Assembly (NCBI GenBank): GCA_030671985.1 | Contig: DAOVHI010000020.1 | Coordinates: forward strand, 1 to 14,410 | Source: JAHJDO01 sp030671985 [NCBI: bacterium] | Lineage (GTDB): Bacteria > JAHJDO01 | Reading direction: 5' to 3' | Length of the DNA: 14,410 nucleotides | In this document: in pieces, positions 1 through 7,968 of the stretch | Position numbering within the stretch: position 1 is the stretch's first letter | Layout: every line of letters starts with the position of its first letter | Notes under the pieces: model-generated | Databases searched by the model: none | Seen by the model: the letters and a program-made list of their open reading frames with translations, nothing else | Told to the model about the DNA's origin: nothing | Position numbers and translations under genes: made by a program

Positions 1-142
1 AGAGATGGTAATGCCGGGAGACAATGTAGATTTAGAGGTGGAATTGATAGCTCCGATAGCAATGGAAGATGGTTTGAGATTTGCGATAAGAGAGGGAGGA
101 AGGACAGTAGGCGCTGGTGTCGTAAGTGAAATTATTAAGTAG
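1..142 (+). CDS. tuf: Elongation factor Tu, C-terminal end (partial)
   Basis: This is the last 46 codons of EF-Tu, the GTPase that brings aminoacyl-tRNA to the ribosomal A site in the cytoplasm. The frame begins at base 2 and ends at TAG 140-142. The peptide reads [20 protein letters not shown] and then a segment with [15 protein letters not shown], the family's typical end of beta-barrel domain 3. The GTPase domain lies outside the window. The next gene, rpsJ, starts 24 bases downstream with no visible terminator, matching the common arrangement in which the str operon (rpsL, rpsG, fusA, tuf) runs into the S10 operon. That the rest of str lies upstream is inferred. Confidence 0.95.
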   Translation, partial: EMVMPGDNVDLEVELIAPIAMEDGLRFAIREGGRTVGAGVVSEIIK

Positions 143-166
143 TGGTACGCATTTAAGGATAAAGAA

Positions 167-475
167 ATGCCAAAAGAAAAAATAAGGGTAAGGTTAGAGG
201 CTAACGACCACAGGCTGCTTGACCAATCTGTTAAGGAGATAGTTAAGACGGTCGAGAAAACGGGTGCCATTGTTATAGGGCCCATTCCATTGCCGACGAG
301 AAAAGAAAGATTTACAGTATTAAGATCTCCTCATGTTGATAAAAAATCACGTGAGCAATTTGAAATAAGAACACATAAAAGACTGATAGATATTATAGAT
401 CCAACTCCTAAGACTGTGGATGCATTGATGAAACTTGACTTACCATCTGGGGTTGATGTTGAGGTTAAATTATAG
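167..475 (+). CDS. rpsJ: 30S ribosomal protein S10
   Basis: S10 is a 30S head protein and, in many bacteria, also the NusE partner of NusB in antitermination. The 102-residue length is normal. The family core is visible as [20 protein letters not shown] near the N-terminus, [20 protein letters not shown] at about residues 38-57, and the segment with [16 protein letters not shown] after it. The ATG is preceded by AAGGA at 155-159. It is the first gene of the S10 operon. The 24-base spacer after tuf is too short for an E. coli-type L4-responsive leader, so that form of autoregulation is not evident here. Confidence 0.98.
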   Translation: MPKEKIRVRLEANDHRLLDQSVKEIVKTVEKTGAIVIGPIPLPTRKERFTVLRSPHVDKKSREQFEIRTHKRLIDIIDPTPKTVDALMKLDLPSGVDVEVKL

Positions 476-481
476 GAAATT

Positions 482-1117
482 ATGATGTTTTCTGGACTAA
501 TAGGCAGGAAAGTAGGCATGACTCAGATTTTTGGTGAGAAGGGAGAATCTATACCTGTTACTTTGATTGAGGCTGGTCCCTGTGTTGTTTTGCAAAAAAA
601 GACATCAGCCAAAGAAGGCTATGAGGCTGTTCAGCTAGGGTATGAGGATATAAAAGAGAAAAAATTGACAAAATCTTTAAAAACCAAGTTCAGTAAGATA
701 AAAGTGAAACCTAAGAGATATATAAGGGAATTCAGGGTAAGTAATCCTGATGATTATGAAGTAGGGCAAGAACTGAAGGTTGATATTTTCGAGGAAGGAA
801 GCTTTGTTGATGTATGTGGAACCTCTAAAGGGAAGGGGTTTGCAGGGGTAATAAAGAGATGGGGATTTAAAGGAGGACCTGCGTCTCATGGTTCAAGGTT
901 TCACAGAGCTCCAGGGTCCATAGGCGCCAGCGCTTCTCCTTCGCGTGTATTTAAGGGGCAGAAATTGCCGGGACAGATGGGGCACAAAAGAGTTACTATA
1001 CAAAGTCTTAAAATTGTGAAGTTGGATAAAGAGAAAAATTTATTGGCTATAAATGGAGCTATTCCCGGAGCAAGTAGACAAATTGTAATAGTAGAAAAAG
1101 CTGAGAAGAAGAGTTAA
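482..1117 (+). CDS. rplC: 50S ribosomal protein L3
   Basis: L3 is an early-assembly 50S protein whose long loop reaches towards the peptidyl transferase centre. At 211 residues it has the usual bacterial length. It opens with [13 protein letters not shown] and carries the loop with [20 protein letters not shown] (about 131-150) followed by [16 protein letters not shown] (157-172), the region that holds the methylated glutamine in E. coli L3. Two ATGs stand in tandem at 482 and 485. The Shine-Dalgarno-like AGGAAA (474-479), which overlaps the rpsJ stop, is better spaced for 485, so the true protein may be one residue shorter. rplD follows after 5 bases. Confidence 0.97.
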   Translation: MMFSGLIGRKVGMTQIFGEKGESIPVTLIEAGPCVVLQKKTSAKEGYEAVQLGYEDIKEKKLTKSLKTKFSKIKVKPKRYIREFRVSNPDDYEVGQELKVDIFEEGSFVDVCGTSKGKGFAGVIKRWGFKGGPASHGSRFHRAPGSIGASASPSRVFKGQKLPGQMGHKRVTIQSLKIVKLDKEKNLLAINGAIPGASRQIVIVEKAEKKS

Positions 1118-1122
1118 TTATT

Positions 1123-1755
1123 ATGGCAAGTATTAAAGTATATGGTATTGATAAGAAAGAATCAGAAGAAATGAAGCTGAATAATAAGATATTTGATAAA
1201 AAAGTTAATGAATCAGTTCTGCAGCAAGCAGTGAGAATGTATCTGGCAAATAGGAGAAAGGGTTCAGCTAATACTAAGACGAAGGGTGAAGTTAGAGGGG
1301 GAGGCGCAAAACCTTGGAAGCAGAAAGGAACGGGCAGGGCACGTGCAGGAAGTAATTCATCTCCTCTATGGAGAAAAGGCGGTGTTACTTTTGGTCCGAA
1401 ACCAAGGGATTTTCATTACTCTATCCCCAAAAAGGTAAAAGATTTGGCTTTAAGGTCTGCAGTGAATGTTAAGTATAAGAATAATCAAATAATGTTGATA
1501 GACAACCTTGTTGTTAAAAGTGGAAAGACAAAAGATGCAGCCGAAATTTTTTCAAAGTTTTGTCAGGGAGAAAAAGTTTTGGTTGTGAAAGATAAGATAA
1601 GTGAGAACACATTCAGATCTATGAGGAATTTGCCGGGTATAAGAGTTATAAGTTCATCTAGTGTTAGCACGTATGATATTTTAGCGCACGATATTTTATT
1701 TAGTGATAAAGATAGCTTTGCTAATTTTTCAAACAGGATGATGCGTAAAGTATGA
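1123..1755 (+). CDS. rplD: 50S ribosomal protein L4
   Basis: L4 binds 23S rRNA and lines the peptide exit tunnel with an extended loop. In E. coli it is also the autoregulator of the S10 operon. The 210-residue protein shows the conserved loop, with VRGGGAKPWKQKGTGRARAG (about 57-76) followed by SSPLWRKGGVTFGPKPRDF. The N-terminus MASIKVYGIDKKES fits the family. No clear Shine-Dalgarno sequence precedes the ATG (upstream bases are AAGAAGAGTTAATTATT), so translation may depend on coupling to rplC. The TGA stop at 1753-1755 overlaps the rplW start as ATGA. Confidence 0.97.
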   Translation: MASIKVYGIDKKESEEMKLNNKIFDKKVNESVLQQAVRMYLANRRKGSANTKTKGEVRGGGAKPWKQKGTGRARAGSNSSPLWRKGGVTFGPKPRDFHYSIPKKVKDLALRSAVNVKYKNNQIMLIDNLVVKSGKTKDAAEIFSKFCQGEKVLVVKDKISENTFRSMRNLPGIRVISSSSVSTYDILAHDILFSDKDSFANFSNRMMRKV

Positions 1756-2033
1756 AAAGCATGTACGAAATTATAAAAAGCCCGCTAATTACTGAGAAAA
1801 GCACTGAACTTGGTGAGAAACAGAATAAGTATGTCTTCAAAGTGGGTTGTAACGTAAATAAAATTGAAATCAGAAATGCAATAGAGAAGATATTTAAGGT
1901 AAAAATAGAAAAGGTTAATACTGTAAAGATACAGGGTAAAAAGAAGAGGGTCAGACTTGTTGAGGGAAAGACGCCGGATTGGAAAAAGGCTGTTATAACA
2001 CTTAAGGAAGGCAATAAAATAGAATTTATTTAG
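1752..2033 (+). CDS. rplW: 50S ribosomal protein L23
   Basis: L23 sits at the mouth of the exit tunnel and is the docking site for trigger factor and the signal recognition particle. The 93-residue product has the family's YEIIKSPLITEKSTELGEKQ near the start, then NKYVFKV, IEIRNAIEKIFKVKIEKVNT, and the basic KIQGKKKRVR segment. The start overlaps the rplD stop by four bases (ATGA), a standard sign of translational coupling. A weak AGGATGATG lies upstream inside rplD. rplB begins 9 bases after the stop. Confidence 0.96.
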   Translation: MKSMYEIIKSPLITEKSTELGEKQNKYVFKVGCNVNKIEIRNAIEKIFKVKIEKVNTVKIQGKKKRVRLVEGKTPDWKKAVITLKEGNKIEFI

Positions 2034-2042
2034 TGAACAATT

Positions 2043-2873
2043 ATGGCAATAAAAAAATATAAACCAACAACTCCAAGTAGAAGATTTTCAGTGTTGCCGG
2101 CATTTGATGAGATTACAAAAAGCAAGCCGGAAAAAAGTCTTACTGTATCGTTGAATAAAAAGAGTGGACGTAATGTTAGGGGAAAGATTACTGTAAGACA
2201 TAGAGGCGGCGGGCATAGGCGAAAATACCGCATTATTGATTTTGCAAGAATTAAGAAAGATATAGAGGGTAAAATAGTTTCAATTGAATATGATCCAAAT
2301 AGAACGAGCAGAATTGCTCTAACGCAGTATTCTGATGGTGAGAAGAAATATATAATTGCGCCGGCAGAAGTTAAAGTAGGTGATAAAATTATATCGGGAA
2401 AAACGGTGGAAATAAAAGCTGGAAATAGTTTGCCTTTAAGGAATATACCTGCAGGTACCTTAATTCATAATGTGCAATTGTATAAGAATAAAGGTGGTCA
2501 GTTAGCACGCAGTGCCGGAGCCGGTGCTCAGTTAATGGCAAAAGAGGGGAATTATGCGCAGGTAAAACTTCCATCAGGAGAGATTAGAGCTATTTTATTA
2601 GATTGCACGGCCACTATTGGGCAGGTTGGTAATATTGATCACGAAAGCGTGTCGAGTGGTAAAGCGGGGCGGAAACGCTGGTTAGGTCGACGTCCAAAGG
2701 TACGAGGTGTTGTTATGAATCCTGTAGATCATCCTCTCGGAGGTGGAGAGGGAAAGAGTTCGGGGGGAAGACACCCTGTTTCCAAATGGGGACAGCCTGC
2801 TAAGGGATTTAAAACGAGAAAAAAACGTAAAGAGTCGGATAAATATATAATAAAACATAGAAAGAAGGCATAA
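2043..2873 (+). CDS. rplB: 50S ribosomal protein L2
   Basis: L2 is a core 50S protein needed for subunit association and for the integrity of the peptidyl transferase region. The 276-residue length is typical. Family motifs are [17 protein letters not shown] (51-67), [12 protein letters not shown] (82-93), the stretch with [26 protein letters not shown] (151-163), and [13 protein letters not shown] (225-237). The essential histidine of E. coli L2 (His229 without the initiator Met) corresponds to H230 here and is kept. The second His of the common HPH triplet is Leu (L232). The ATG has no evident Shine-Dalgarno sequence (preceding bases TAGTGAACAATT). Confidence 0.98.
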   Translation: MAIKKYKPTTPSRRFSVLPAFDEITKSKPEKSLTVSLNKKSGRNVRGKITVRHRGGGHRRKYRIIDFARIKKDIEGKIVSIEYDPNRTSRIALTQYSDGEKKYIIAPAEVKVGDKIISGKTVEIKAGNSLPLRNIPAGTLIHNVQLYKNKGGQLARSAGAGAQLMAKEGNYAQVKLPSGEIRAILLDCTATIGQVGNIDHESVSSGKAGRKRWLGRRPKVRGVVMNPVDHPLGGGEGKSSGGRHPVSKWGQPAKGFKTRKKRKESDKYIIKHRKKA

Positions 2874-2875
2874 AA

Positions 2876-3172
2876 ATGTCTAGATCAATTAAAAAAGGAC
2901 CATATTTAGACCAAAGGCTGGTAAAGAAAATGGAAGAAGCTAAAAGATCCGGCAATAAAAAAATTATTCAAACATGGTCGCGAAGCTGTACTATTATACC
3001 TGATTTCGTTGGTCAGAGCATTGGTGTGCATAACGGAATGAAATTTATACCAGTGTATATAACGGAAAATATGGTGGGACACAAGTTGGGAGAATTTTCC
3101 CATACACGGACATTTCGTGCGCATAGCGGGCAAAGAGCAAAAGTAGAAGAAAAAGGATCAAAGAAGGGATAG
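2876..3172 (+). CDS. rpsS: 30S ribosomal protein S19
   Basis: S19 is a 30S head protein that pairs with S13 and contacts the large subunit through bridge B1a. The 98-residue product starts [20 protein letters not shown] and carries the diagnostic [20 protein letters not shown] and [14 protein letters not shown] segments, with a short basic tail. The ATG lies two bases after the rplB stop. A weak AAGG in the end of rplB serves as ribosome binding site. rplV follows after 10 bases. Confidence 0.98.
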   Translation: MSRSIKKGPYLDQRLVKKMEEAKRSGNKKIIQTWSRSCTIIPDFVGQSIGVHNGMKFIPVYITENMVGHKLGEFSHTRTFRAHSGQRAKVEEKGSKKG

Positions 3173-3182
3173 TAGAAGTATT

Positions 3183-3641
3183 ATGTATGCAAAAGCAAAA
3201 GCACGGTATATTCATACATCTCCGAGAAAGTTAAGGGATGTTGCAAACCTTATTAGAGGCAAAGACACAACAAAAGCACTCAATATTCTTAAACTTGTTT
3301 CAAGGACGTCTACTTCTATTGAAAAAGTTTTACGCTCAGCGGTGGCTAATGCTATGCAACTAACAGATGTAAACGAGGAAGATTTATATATTTCCAAGAT
3401 TACAGTTGATATAGGATCTGTAATGAAGAGATTTAGGGCTGCGCCGATGGGGCGAGCAGTTAAAATAAAAAAAAGGACAAGTCATATTAATATAGTCTTA
3501 CGGGATAAAATTAAAAAGAAAGCATTGGTATTACAAAATAAGCAATCTAGGGAAGAAGTATCTTCTGATAAAATATTAGAAACAAAAGAAACGAAAAAAG
3601 GGATAGAGAATGGGGCAAAAGGTTCATCCGGTAGGGTTTAG
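3183..3641 (+). CDS. rplV: 50S ribosomal protein L22 with long C-terminal tail
   Basis: L22 spans the 50S subunit, and its beta-hairpin tip forms part of the exit-tunnel constriction. The conserved body runs from residue 1 to about 108, with ARYIHTSPRKLRDVANLIRG (7-26) and FRAAPMGRAVKIKKRTSHIN (84-103). The family usually stops near 110 residues, but this protein has about 44 more, rich in Lys, Glu and Ser. The last 11 codons overlap the start of rpsC in another frame (shared bases 3610-3641). The tail has no motif I recognise. AAGGGA lies about 17 bases upstream of the ATG, inside the end of rpsS. Confidence 0.96.
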   Translation: MYAKAKARYIHTSPRKLRDVANLIRGKDTTKALNILKLVSRTSTSIEKVLRSAVANAMQLTDVNEEDLYISKITVDIGSVMKRFRAAPMGRAVKIKKRTSHINIVLRDKIKKKALVLQNKQSREEVSSDKILETKETKKGIENGAKGSSGRV

Positions 3642-4233
3642 ACTAGGAGGAATAAAAACCTCTCAGTCATGTTGGATTATGAAGAAGAATTATGCGTCTC
3701 TTATTGCGGAAGATATAGTGATTCGTGAGTATATTGAGAAGAATTTAGCGCACGCAGGTGTGGCTGATATAGAAATTCGGCGGTCGTTAGGAAAGGCAAT
3801 TATAAATCTTCACACTGCGAGACCGGGAGTTATTATTGGTAGAAAGGGTACGGAAATTGATCGATTAAGAGAGAGTTTGGAAAAGAAAACAAATAAACAG
3901 ATTGTTATAAATATCGTAGAAATTGAAAATCCAGCTATAAACGCACAATTAGTTGCAAAGGGGATAGGGGCACAGTTAGTAAAAAGATTTCCATTTAGAA
4001 GAGCAATGAAAAAAGCGGTCAGTCTGGCAATGCAGTCCGGGGCGCAAGGTATGAAAATACTTTGCTCTGGACGTCTGGGGGGAGCTGAGATTGCACGGAA
4101 AGAATCAGTAAAGGACGGAAAGATACCTTTACATACCTTAAGAGCTGATATAGATTATGGCTTTGCAGAAGCACACACCACCTATGGAATAATAGGTGTG
4201 AAGGTATGGGTATGCAAAGGGGAAATTATATAA
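3610..4233 (+). CDS. rpsC: 30S ribosomal protein S3
   Basis: S3 forms part of the mRNA entry channel and helicase site on the 30S head. The 207 residues match the shorter bacterial forms. It starts [20 protein letters not shown]. It has a type II KH RNA-binding domain whose GxxG loop is GRKG (77-80, within [17 protein letters not shown]), and the C-terminal domain shows [13 protein letters not shown] and then [13 protein letters not shown]. The start is fixed by the family N-terminus, which places it 32 bases inside rplV. AAGGGA lies just upstream. The stop is one base before the rplP ATG. Confidence 0.98.
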   Translation: MGQKVHPVGFRLGGIKTSQSCWIMKKNYASLIAEDIVIREYIEKNLAHAGVADIEIRRSLGKAIINLHTARPGVIIGRKGTEIDRLRESLEKKTNKQIVINIVEIENPAINAQLVAKGIGAQLVKRFPFRRAMKKAVSLAMQSGAQGMKILCSGRLGGAEIARKESVKDGKIPLHTLRADIDYGFAEAHTTYGIIGVKVWVCKGEII

Positions 4234-4234
4234 A

Positions 4235-4663
4235 ATGGCATTAATTCCCAAACGAGTCAAACATAGAAAAATGCACAGAGGTCGTATGCAGGGAGTCTCC
4301 GGCAGAGGACATAATACCAGTTTTGGAGAATATGGTTTGAAGGCCTTGGAATGTGCATGGATAACTAGTCGTCAGCTTGAAGCCGCAAGAGTGGCAATGA
4401 CGAGATATATTAAACGAGGCGGTAAGGTTTGGATAAGAGTAGTTACAGACAAGCCTGTAACCAAAAAACCTGCTGAGACTAGGATGGGAAAAGGGAAAGG
4501 AGCCCCCGAATACTGGGTTTCAGTTATCAAACCGGGAAGAATTTTATTTGAACTAGGTGGTATTTCAGAAGATTTAGCACGAGAGGCTATGAAACTTGCG
4601 TCAGCGAAATTGCCTATAAAGACACGGTTCGTAGTCAGAGGGAAATTAGGGGTGACATCATAA
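4235..4663 (+). CDS. rplP: 50S ribosomal protein L16
   Basis: L16 helps shape the A-site region and the binding site of tRNA elbows on the 50S subunit. The 142-residue protein has [20 protein letters not shown] at the start, [20 protein letters not shown] (43-62), and the near-invariant [12 protein letters not shown] (84-95). AAGGGGA precedes the start inside rpsC. Its TAA shares its last base with the rpmC start (TAATG). Confidence 0.98.
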   Translation: MALIPKRVKHRKMHRGRMQGVSGRGHNTSFGEYGLKALECAWITSRQLEAARVAMTRYIKRGGKVWIRVVTDKPVTKKPAETRMGKGKGAPEYWVSVIKPGRILFELGGISEDLAREAMKLASAKLPIKTRFVVRGKLGVTS

Positions 4664-4890
4664 TGAAAGTTAGCAAGTTTAGAGATATGACGAATATAGA
4701 ATTGGATCAAGAACTTGTTAATTTAAAGCAAGAGATATTCAATCTGAATGTTCGTTCGTCTACCGGGCAATTGGATGATCCAAAAAGAATTGGACGATTA
4801 AAAAAAGATATAGCAAGAATTAATACTGTTTTGCGTGAGAGACAAATAGAGGAAGAAAAAAGTGATAAGGATTCGAAAAGTAAAGACTAA
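4663..4890 (+). CDS. rpmC: 50S ribosomal protein L29
   Basis: L29 lies beside L23 at the tunnel exit. The 75-residue product folds as two helices in the family. Here they are represented by [20 protein letters not shown] and the segment with [20 protein letters not shown] followed by RERQIEE. A charged Lys/Ser/Asp tail of about ten residues goes beyond the usual length of 65-70. The start overlaps the rplP stop by one base. The tail overlaps the start of rpsQ by 29 bases. Confidence 0.96.
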   Translation: MKVSKFRDMTNIELDQELVNLKQEIFNLNVRSSTGQLDDPKRIGRLKKDIARINTVLRERQIEEEKSDKDSKSKD

Positions 4891-5122
4891 AGTAGGCGTT
4901 GTTGTTAGTGACAAAATGGATAAGACAGTTGTCGTTTTAGTAGAAAGACTGGTTTTGCATTCAGTTTATAAACGGAGAATAAAGAAATTTAGCAGGTTTA
5001 AGGCACACGATAAAGATAACTCTGCGCATACGGGTGATAAGGTTGAAATTAAGGAAACTAGGCCGCTAAGTAAAGATAAAAGATGGTATATATCGAAAAT
5101 TATAGAAAAGGCTAATAATTAA
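4862..5122 (+). CDS. rpsQ: 30S ribosomal protein S17
   Basis: S17 is a primary 16S rRNA-binding protein with an OB fold. The 86 residues show [20 protein letters not shown] (10-29), [18 protein letters not shown] (33-50), and [20 protein letters not shown] (57-76), all typical. The start is GTG, supported by a well placed GAGGAAG (4849-4855) six bases upstream and by the usual N-terminal length. The first 29 bases lie inside the end of rpmC. rplN starts two bases after the stop. Confidence 0.96.
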   Translation: MIRIRKVKTKVGVVVSDKMDKTVVVLVERLVLHSVYKRRIKKFSRFKAHDKDNSAHTGDKVEIKETRPLSKDKRWYISKIIEKANN

Positions 5123-5124
5123 AG

Positions 5125-5493
5125 ATGATACAAGCGCAAACGATTCTCAACGTAGCCGATAATTCAGGAGCAAAAAGGTTAATGTGTTTCAAGGTATTAG
5201 GAGGCACGCGTAAAAGATATGCTCGAATAGGAGATATTGTAGTAGCGTCTGTAAAGGAGTCAATTCCGGAAGGCGCTGTTAAGAAGGGAGATGTGGTAAA
5301 AGTTGTTATTGTGAGGACAAGAAAAGAGATTAGAAGAGAAGATGGTTCTTATATAAAGTTTGATAAAAATGCTGGTGTCATAATTGATGCGCAGAAAAAT
5401 CCGGTTGGAACAAGAATTTTTGGACCGGTTGCTAGAGAATTACGCGACAAGAACTTTACAAAAATTATTTCACTAGCTCCAGAAGTTATTTAA
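5125..5493 (+). CDS. rplN: 50S ribosomal protein L14
   Basis: L14 is a highly conserved 50S interface protein that forms bridges with 16S rRNA and, in bacteria, is the docking site of the silencing factor RsfS. The length, 122 residues, is exactly typical. Motifs include [20 protein letters not shown] at the start, [20 protein letters not shown] (24-43), [20 protein letters not shown] (55-74), and [14 protein letters not shown]. The ATG follows the rpsQ stop after two bases, with AAAGG further upstream. Confidence 0.98.
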   Translation: MIQAQTILNVADNSGAKRLMCFKVLGGTRKRYARIGDIVVASVKESIPEGAVKKGDVVKVVIVRTRKEIRREDGSYIKFDKNAGVIIDAQKNPVGTRIFGPVARELRDKNFTKIISLAPEVI

Positions 5494-5504
5494 AGGGAAA
5501 TTAG

Positions 5505-5840
5505 ATGTCAGGAATAGGAAGAAATTATATTAAGAAGGGTGACAGCGTGGTAGTTATATCGGGTAAAGAAAAAGGCAAGACTGGGCGTGTCTTACATGTA
5601 CTCCCTAAGAAACAGAGGGCTGTTGTAGAGAGAGTGAATTTTGTCAAGAAACACACAAAACCTTCACAAAAGAATCAAAAAGGCGGGATAGTAGAAAAAG
5701 AGGCATCTCTGCATGTGTCCAACTTATTATTATATTGTACGCGGTGTGAAAAAGGGTCGAGAATAGGATTTAAAACATTGGAAAATAAAGCCAAAGTGAG
5801 ATATTGCGAACGTTGTAACGAATTAATTGATAAGAGTTAA
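5505..5840 (+). CDS. rplX: 50S ribosomal protein L24 with C-terminal Cys4 motif
   Basis: L24 is one of two proteins that start 50S assembly. It has an N-terminal KOW motif (about 9-36, with KKGDSVVVISGKEKGKTGRV), then the family's RVNFVKKHTKPSQ. At 111 residues it is slightly longer than usual. The C-terminal part carries two CxxC pairs (C78/C81 in YCTRC and C101/C104 in YCERC) that look like a complete zinc-binding knuckle. Many L24 proteins have such a pair of motifs, while others have lost it. AAGGGA precedes the ATG, and rplE starts four bases after the stop. Confidence 0.97.
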   Translation: MSGIGRNYIKKGDSVVVISGKEKGKTGRVLHVLPKKQRAVVERVNFVKKHTKPSQKNQKGGIVEKEASLHVSNLLLYCTRCEKGSRIGFKTLENKAKVRYCERCNELIDKS

Positions 5841-5843
5841 AAG

Positions 5844-6392
5844 ATGACGCGATTAGAAAAGAAATATAAAGAAGAGGTAGTGTTCAAGATGGTGAAGAAG
5901 TTTGGGTATAAGAACAAACTTCAGACCCCGAAATTAGAAAAGATTGTGCTTAACACATGCCTAAAAGAGGCTATAGAGAATAAGAAAATTTTGGATAGCG
6001 CGTGTTTGGAACTGGAAGCAATAACAGGGCAAAAACCGATTATTACAAAAGCAAAGAAGTCTATAGCTGGATTTAAGCTTAGAGCCGGAATGTCGATAGG
6101 AACTAAAGTAACTTTACGGAAAGACAGAATGTATGAATTTCTTGATCGCTTATTGAATATAACTCTGCCGCGTATAAGGGATTTTAGAGGGGTTTCTCCA
6201 AAATCTTTTGATATTGGAGGAAACTATACATTGGGCATTAAGGAACAAATTATATTTCCGGAGATAGATGTTGATAAAACAGAGAAAGTTCATGGTTTGG
6301 ATATTACAATTGTCACTAGTGCGAGAACTTCTGATGAAGGAAGAGAGTTGTTAAGATTACTGGGTATGCCCTTTGCCAGAGATGATGCATAA
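5844..6392 (+). CDS. rplE: 50S ribosomal protein L5
   Basis: L5 carries 5S rRNA together with L18 and contacts the P-site tRNA. The 182-residue length is typical. Conserved segments are [20 protein letters not shown] (about 55-74), [40 protein letters not shown], and [15 protein letters not shown] followed by [18 protein letters not shown] near the end. The early motif usually written LNMGVGEA reads LNTCLKEA here, a modest divergence from consensus. Only weak purine-rich sequence lies upstream, so coupling to rplX is likely. Confidence 0.97.
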   Translation: MTRLEKKYKEEVVFKMVKKFGYKNKLQTPKLEKIVLNTCLKEAIENKKILDSACLELEAITGQKPIITKAKKSIAGFKLRAGMSIGTKVTLRKDRMYEFLDRLLNITLPRIRDFRGVSPKSFDIGGNYTLGIKEQIIFPEIDVDKTEKVHGLDITIVTSARTSDEGRELLRLLGMPFARDDA

Positions 6393-6426
6393 AAATGACA
6401 AGTTTTAGGATTTAAGGAAGGGAGAT

Positions 6427-6612
6427 ATGGCAAGAAAAGCGCTTGTAGTAAAAGCAGGAAGAGAGCCAAAGTATAAAGTGCAAAGGTATAATAGGTGTAG
6501 TTCCTGTGGAAGACCGCGGGGGTATCTAAGAAAATTCGGATTATGTAGAATATGTTTTAGGAAATTAGCTCGGAGTGGAAAACTTCCCGGGGTTATAAAA
6601 GCTAGTTGGTAA
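6427..6612 (+). CDS. rpsN: 30S ribosomal protein S14, zinc (type Z) form
   Basis: S14 is a 30S head protein. This is the short 61-residue zinc form, rather than the roughly 90-100 residue zinc-free form. Two CxxC pairs (C24/C27 in [10 protein letters not shown] and C40/C43 in CRICFRKLA) supply all four ligands. It ends in the usual [12 protein letters not shown] strong GGAAGGGAG precedes the ATG. The 34 bases between rplE and this gene hold only that ribosome binding site. Some genomes name this form rpsZ. Confidence 0.98.
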   Translation: MARKALVVKAGREPKYKVQRYNRCSSCGRPRGYLRKFGLCRICFRKLARSGKLPGVIKASW

Positions 6613-6628
6613 TTTTGGAGGATAAAAG

Positions 6629-7024
6629 ATGCCTGTAACAGACCCAATATCAGATATGCTTACGTCAATTAGAAATGCTTATATGGTTCATAAAGATCGT
6701 TTATCTGTATCAGCCTCTATATTGAAAGTAAATATAGTGAATATTCTAAAAGAAGAGGGGTTCATTCAGAATTATAAAGTAGTAACCGATAATGGTCGCA
6801 AAGTTATAGAAATAGATTTGCGCTATTATAAAAGTGAGCCTATGACAAGGAGTTTAGAGAGAGTAAGCAAACCGGGTCTGCGCATATATGTGCCTGCTTC
6901 TAAAGTTCCTAGAGTGAAGAGAGGGGCAGGAATAGCAATTCTATCTACTTCAGAGGGGATAATGACCGATAAAGAGTGTCGGAGGAAGAAAATTGGAGGC
7001 GAGGTTATTTGTTATGCATGGTAG
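6629..7024 (+). CDS. rpsH: 30S ribosomal protein S8
   Basis: S8 binds helix 21 of 16S rRNA and is a central-domain assembly protein. In E. coli it is the autoregulator of the spc operon. The 131 residues include DPISDMLTSIRNAY near the N-terminus, RVSKPGLRIYVPASKVPRVK in the middle, and the family end STSEGIMTDKECRRKKIGG followed by EVICYAW. GGAGG lies nine bases before the ATG. I could not identify an S8-binding mRNA structure near rplE. Confidence 0.98.
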   Translation: MPVTDPISDMLTSIRNAYMVHKDRLSVSASILKVNIVNILKEEGFIQNYKVVTDNGRKVIEIDLRYYKSEPMTRSLERVSKPGLRIYVPASKVPRVKRGAGIAILSTSEGIMTDKECRRKKIGGEVICYAW

Positions 7025-7028
7025 GAGG
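7023..7028 (+). promoter_or_regulatory. Ribosome binding site deciding the GTG start of rplF
   Basis: AGGAGG overlaps the rpsH TAG stop and lies five bases before GTG 7034. No ATG stands at the N-terminus of the L6 frame, so this site supports the GTG start. Confidence 0.85.
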
Positions 7029-7033
7029 AGATA

Positions 7034-7585
7034 GTGTCTAGGATAGGGAAAATGCCAATACATATCGCAGAGGGTGTTGATGTGCAAATAGACGGAGATC
7101 TAATTAAAATTAGCGGACATAAAGGTGCGCTGAAACATAAGTTAGATGCAGAGGTGTCTGCAGTTGTAGAGGATAACAAAATTATTGTAAAGAGGAGCTC
7201 GGATACAAAATCAGCGAGGGCAAAACATGGATTGAATAGAGCTTTAATTTCCAATATAGTAACGGGAGTAACTACAGGCTTTGAAAAAATTCTGGAAATC
7301 AAAGGAGTAGGATATAGAGCTCAATTGCAGGGGCGGAAGTTGCAGTTGCAATTGGGTTTTTCGCATCCGATGATATACGAGATTCCATCAAATATAGAAA
7401 TTGAAGTAATGAAGAACAATCAGATTGTAGTGAAAGGGATTGATAAACAGTTAGTGGGTGAGGTGGCTGTTACAATTAGAAACATGAAAAAACCCGAACC
7501 GTATAAAGGGAAGGGAATTCGATATTTAGGAGAGCACATTAAACATAAGGTTGGTAAGACAGCCACAACTGGTGTGCAGGCATAA
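7034..7585 (+). CDS. rplF: 50S ribosomal protein L6
   Basis: L6 sits near the factor-binding centre beside the sarcin-ricin loop. The 183-residue product begins MSRIGKMPIHIAEGVDVQI from a GTG codon, the normal family N-terminus. It has the duplicated L6 fold, with RSSDTKSARAKHGLNRALIS in the first half and LEIKGVGYRAQLQGRKLQLQ followed by LGFSHP at the junction. The C-terminal signature KPEPYKGKGIRYLGEHIKHK is complete. rplR follows after 12 bases. Confidence 0.98.
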   Translation: MSRIGKMPIHIAEGVDVQIDGDLIKISGHKGALKHKLDAEVSAVVEDNKIIVKRSSDTKSARAKHGLNRALISNIVTGVTTGFEKILEIKGVGYRAQLQGRKLQLQLGFSHPMIYEIPSNIEIEVMKNNQIVVKGIDKQLVGEVAVTIRNMKKPEPYKGKGIRYLGEHIKHKVGKTATTGVQA

Positions 7586-7597
7586 AGGATACTGCTG

Positions 7598-7951
7598 ATG
7601 AAGCTAGAAGGTAGAGCTAGAAGACATAGAAGAGTAAGAAGAAAAGTTATTGGGACGGCTCAAAGACCGAGGTTGAGTGTGTTCAGAAGTTTGAAACACA
7701 TATATGTGCAATTGGTTGATGATGAAAGCGGTAAGACAATACTTTCAGTGTCAACTCGTTCAACGGACGCTGCGGGGAAAATAAAGTACGGAGGGAACGT
7801 AGCAGCAGCAAAAGTTGTGGGAAAGATGCTCGGAGAAACTGCATTAAGCAATAAGATTACAAATGTGGTGTTTGATAAAGGAGGCTACTTATATCATGGC
7901 CGCATAAAGGTCTTGGCAGACGCGGCTAGAGAAGCAGGACTTAAGTTTTAG
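7598..7951 (+). CDS. rplR: 50S ribosomal protein L18
   Basis: L18 binds 5S rRNA and joins the central protuberance with L5. The 117 residues have the Arg/Lys-rich N-terminus (GRARRHRRVRRKVIGTAQRP), then RLSVFRSLKHIYVQLVDDES, and end in VVFDKGGYLYHGRIKVLADA followed by AREAGLKF, all typical. AAAGGA lies upstream. The stop shares a compact junction with the rpsE ribosome binding site. Confidence 0.97.
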   Translation: MKLEGRARRHRRVRRKVIGTAQRPRLSVFRSLKHIYVQLVDDESGKTILSVSTRSTDAAGKIKYGGNVAAAKVVGKMLGETALSNKITNVVFDKGGYLYHGRIKVLADAAREAGLKF

Positions 7952-7955
7952 TGTG

Positions 7956-7961
7956 AGGAGG
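7956..7961 (+). promoter_or_regulatory. Ribosome binding site deciding the TTG start of rpsE
   Basis: A consensus AGGAGG lies seven bases before TTG 7969. GTG 7951 in the same frame runs straight into TGA, so TTG 7969 is the only workable start for a full S5 and this strong site supports it. Confidence 0.85.
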
Positions 7962-7968
7962 AACTGGT

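Noticed and set aside
143-166. S10 leader or promoter between tuf and rpsJ
   Set aside because: The 24-base gap has only the rpsJ ribosome binding site and no room for a regulatory leader.
4372-4710. Minus-strand open frame opposite rplP
   Set aside because: It runs across the rplP-rpmC junction and mirrors the conserved L16 codons; no support as a gene.
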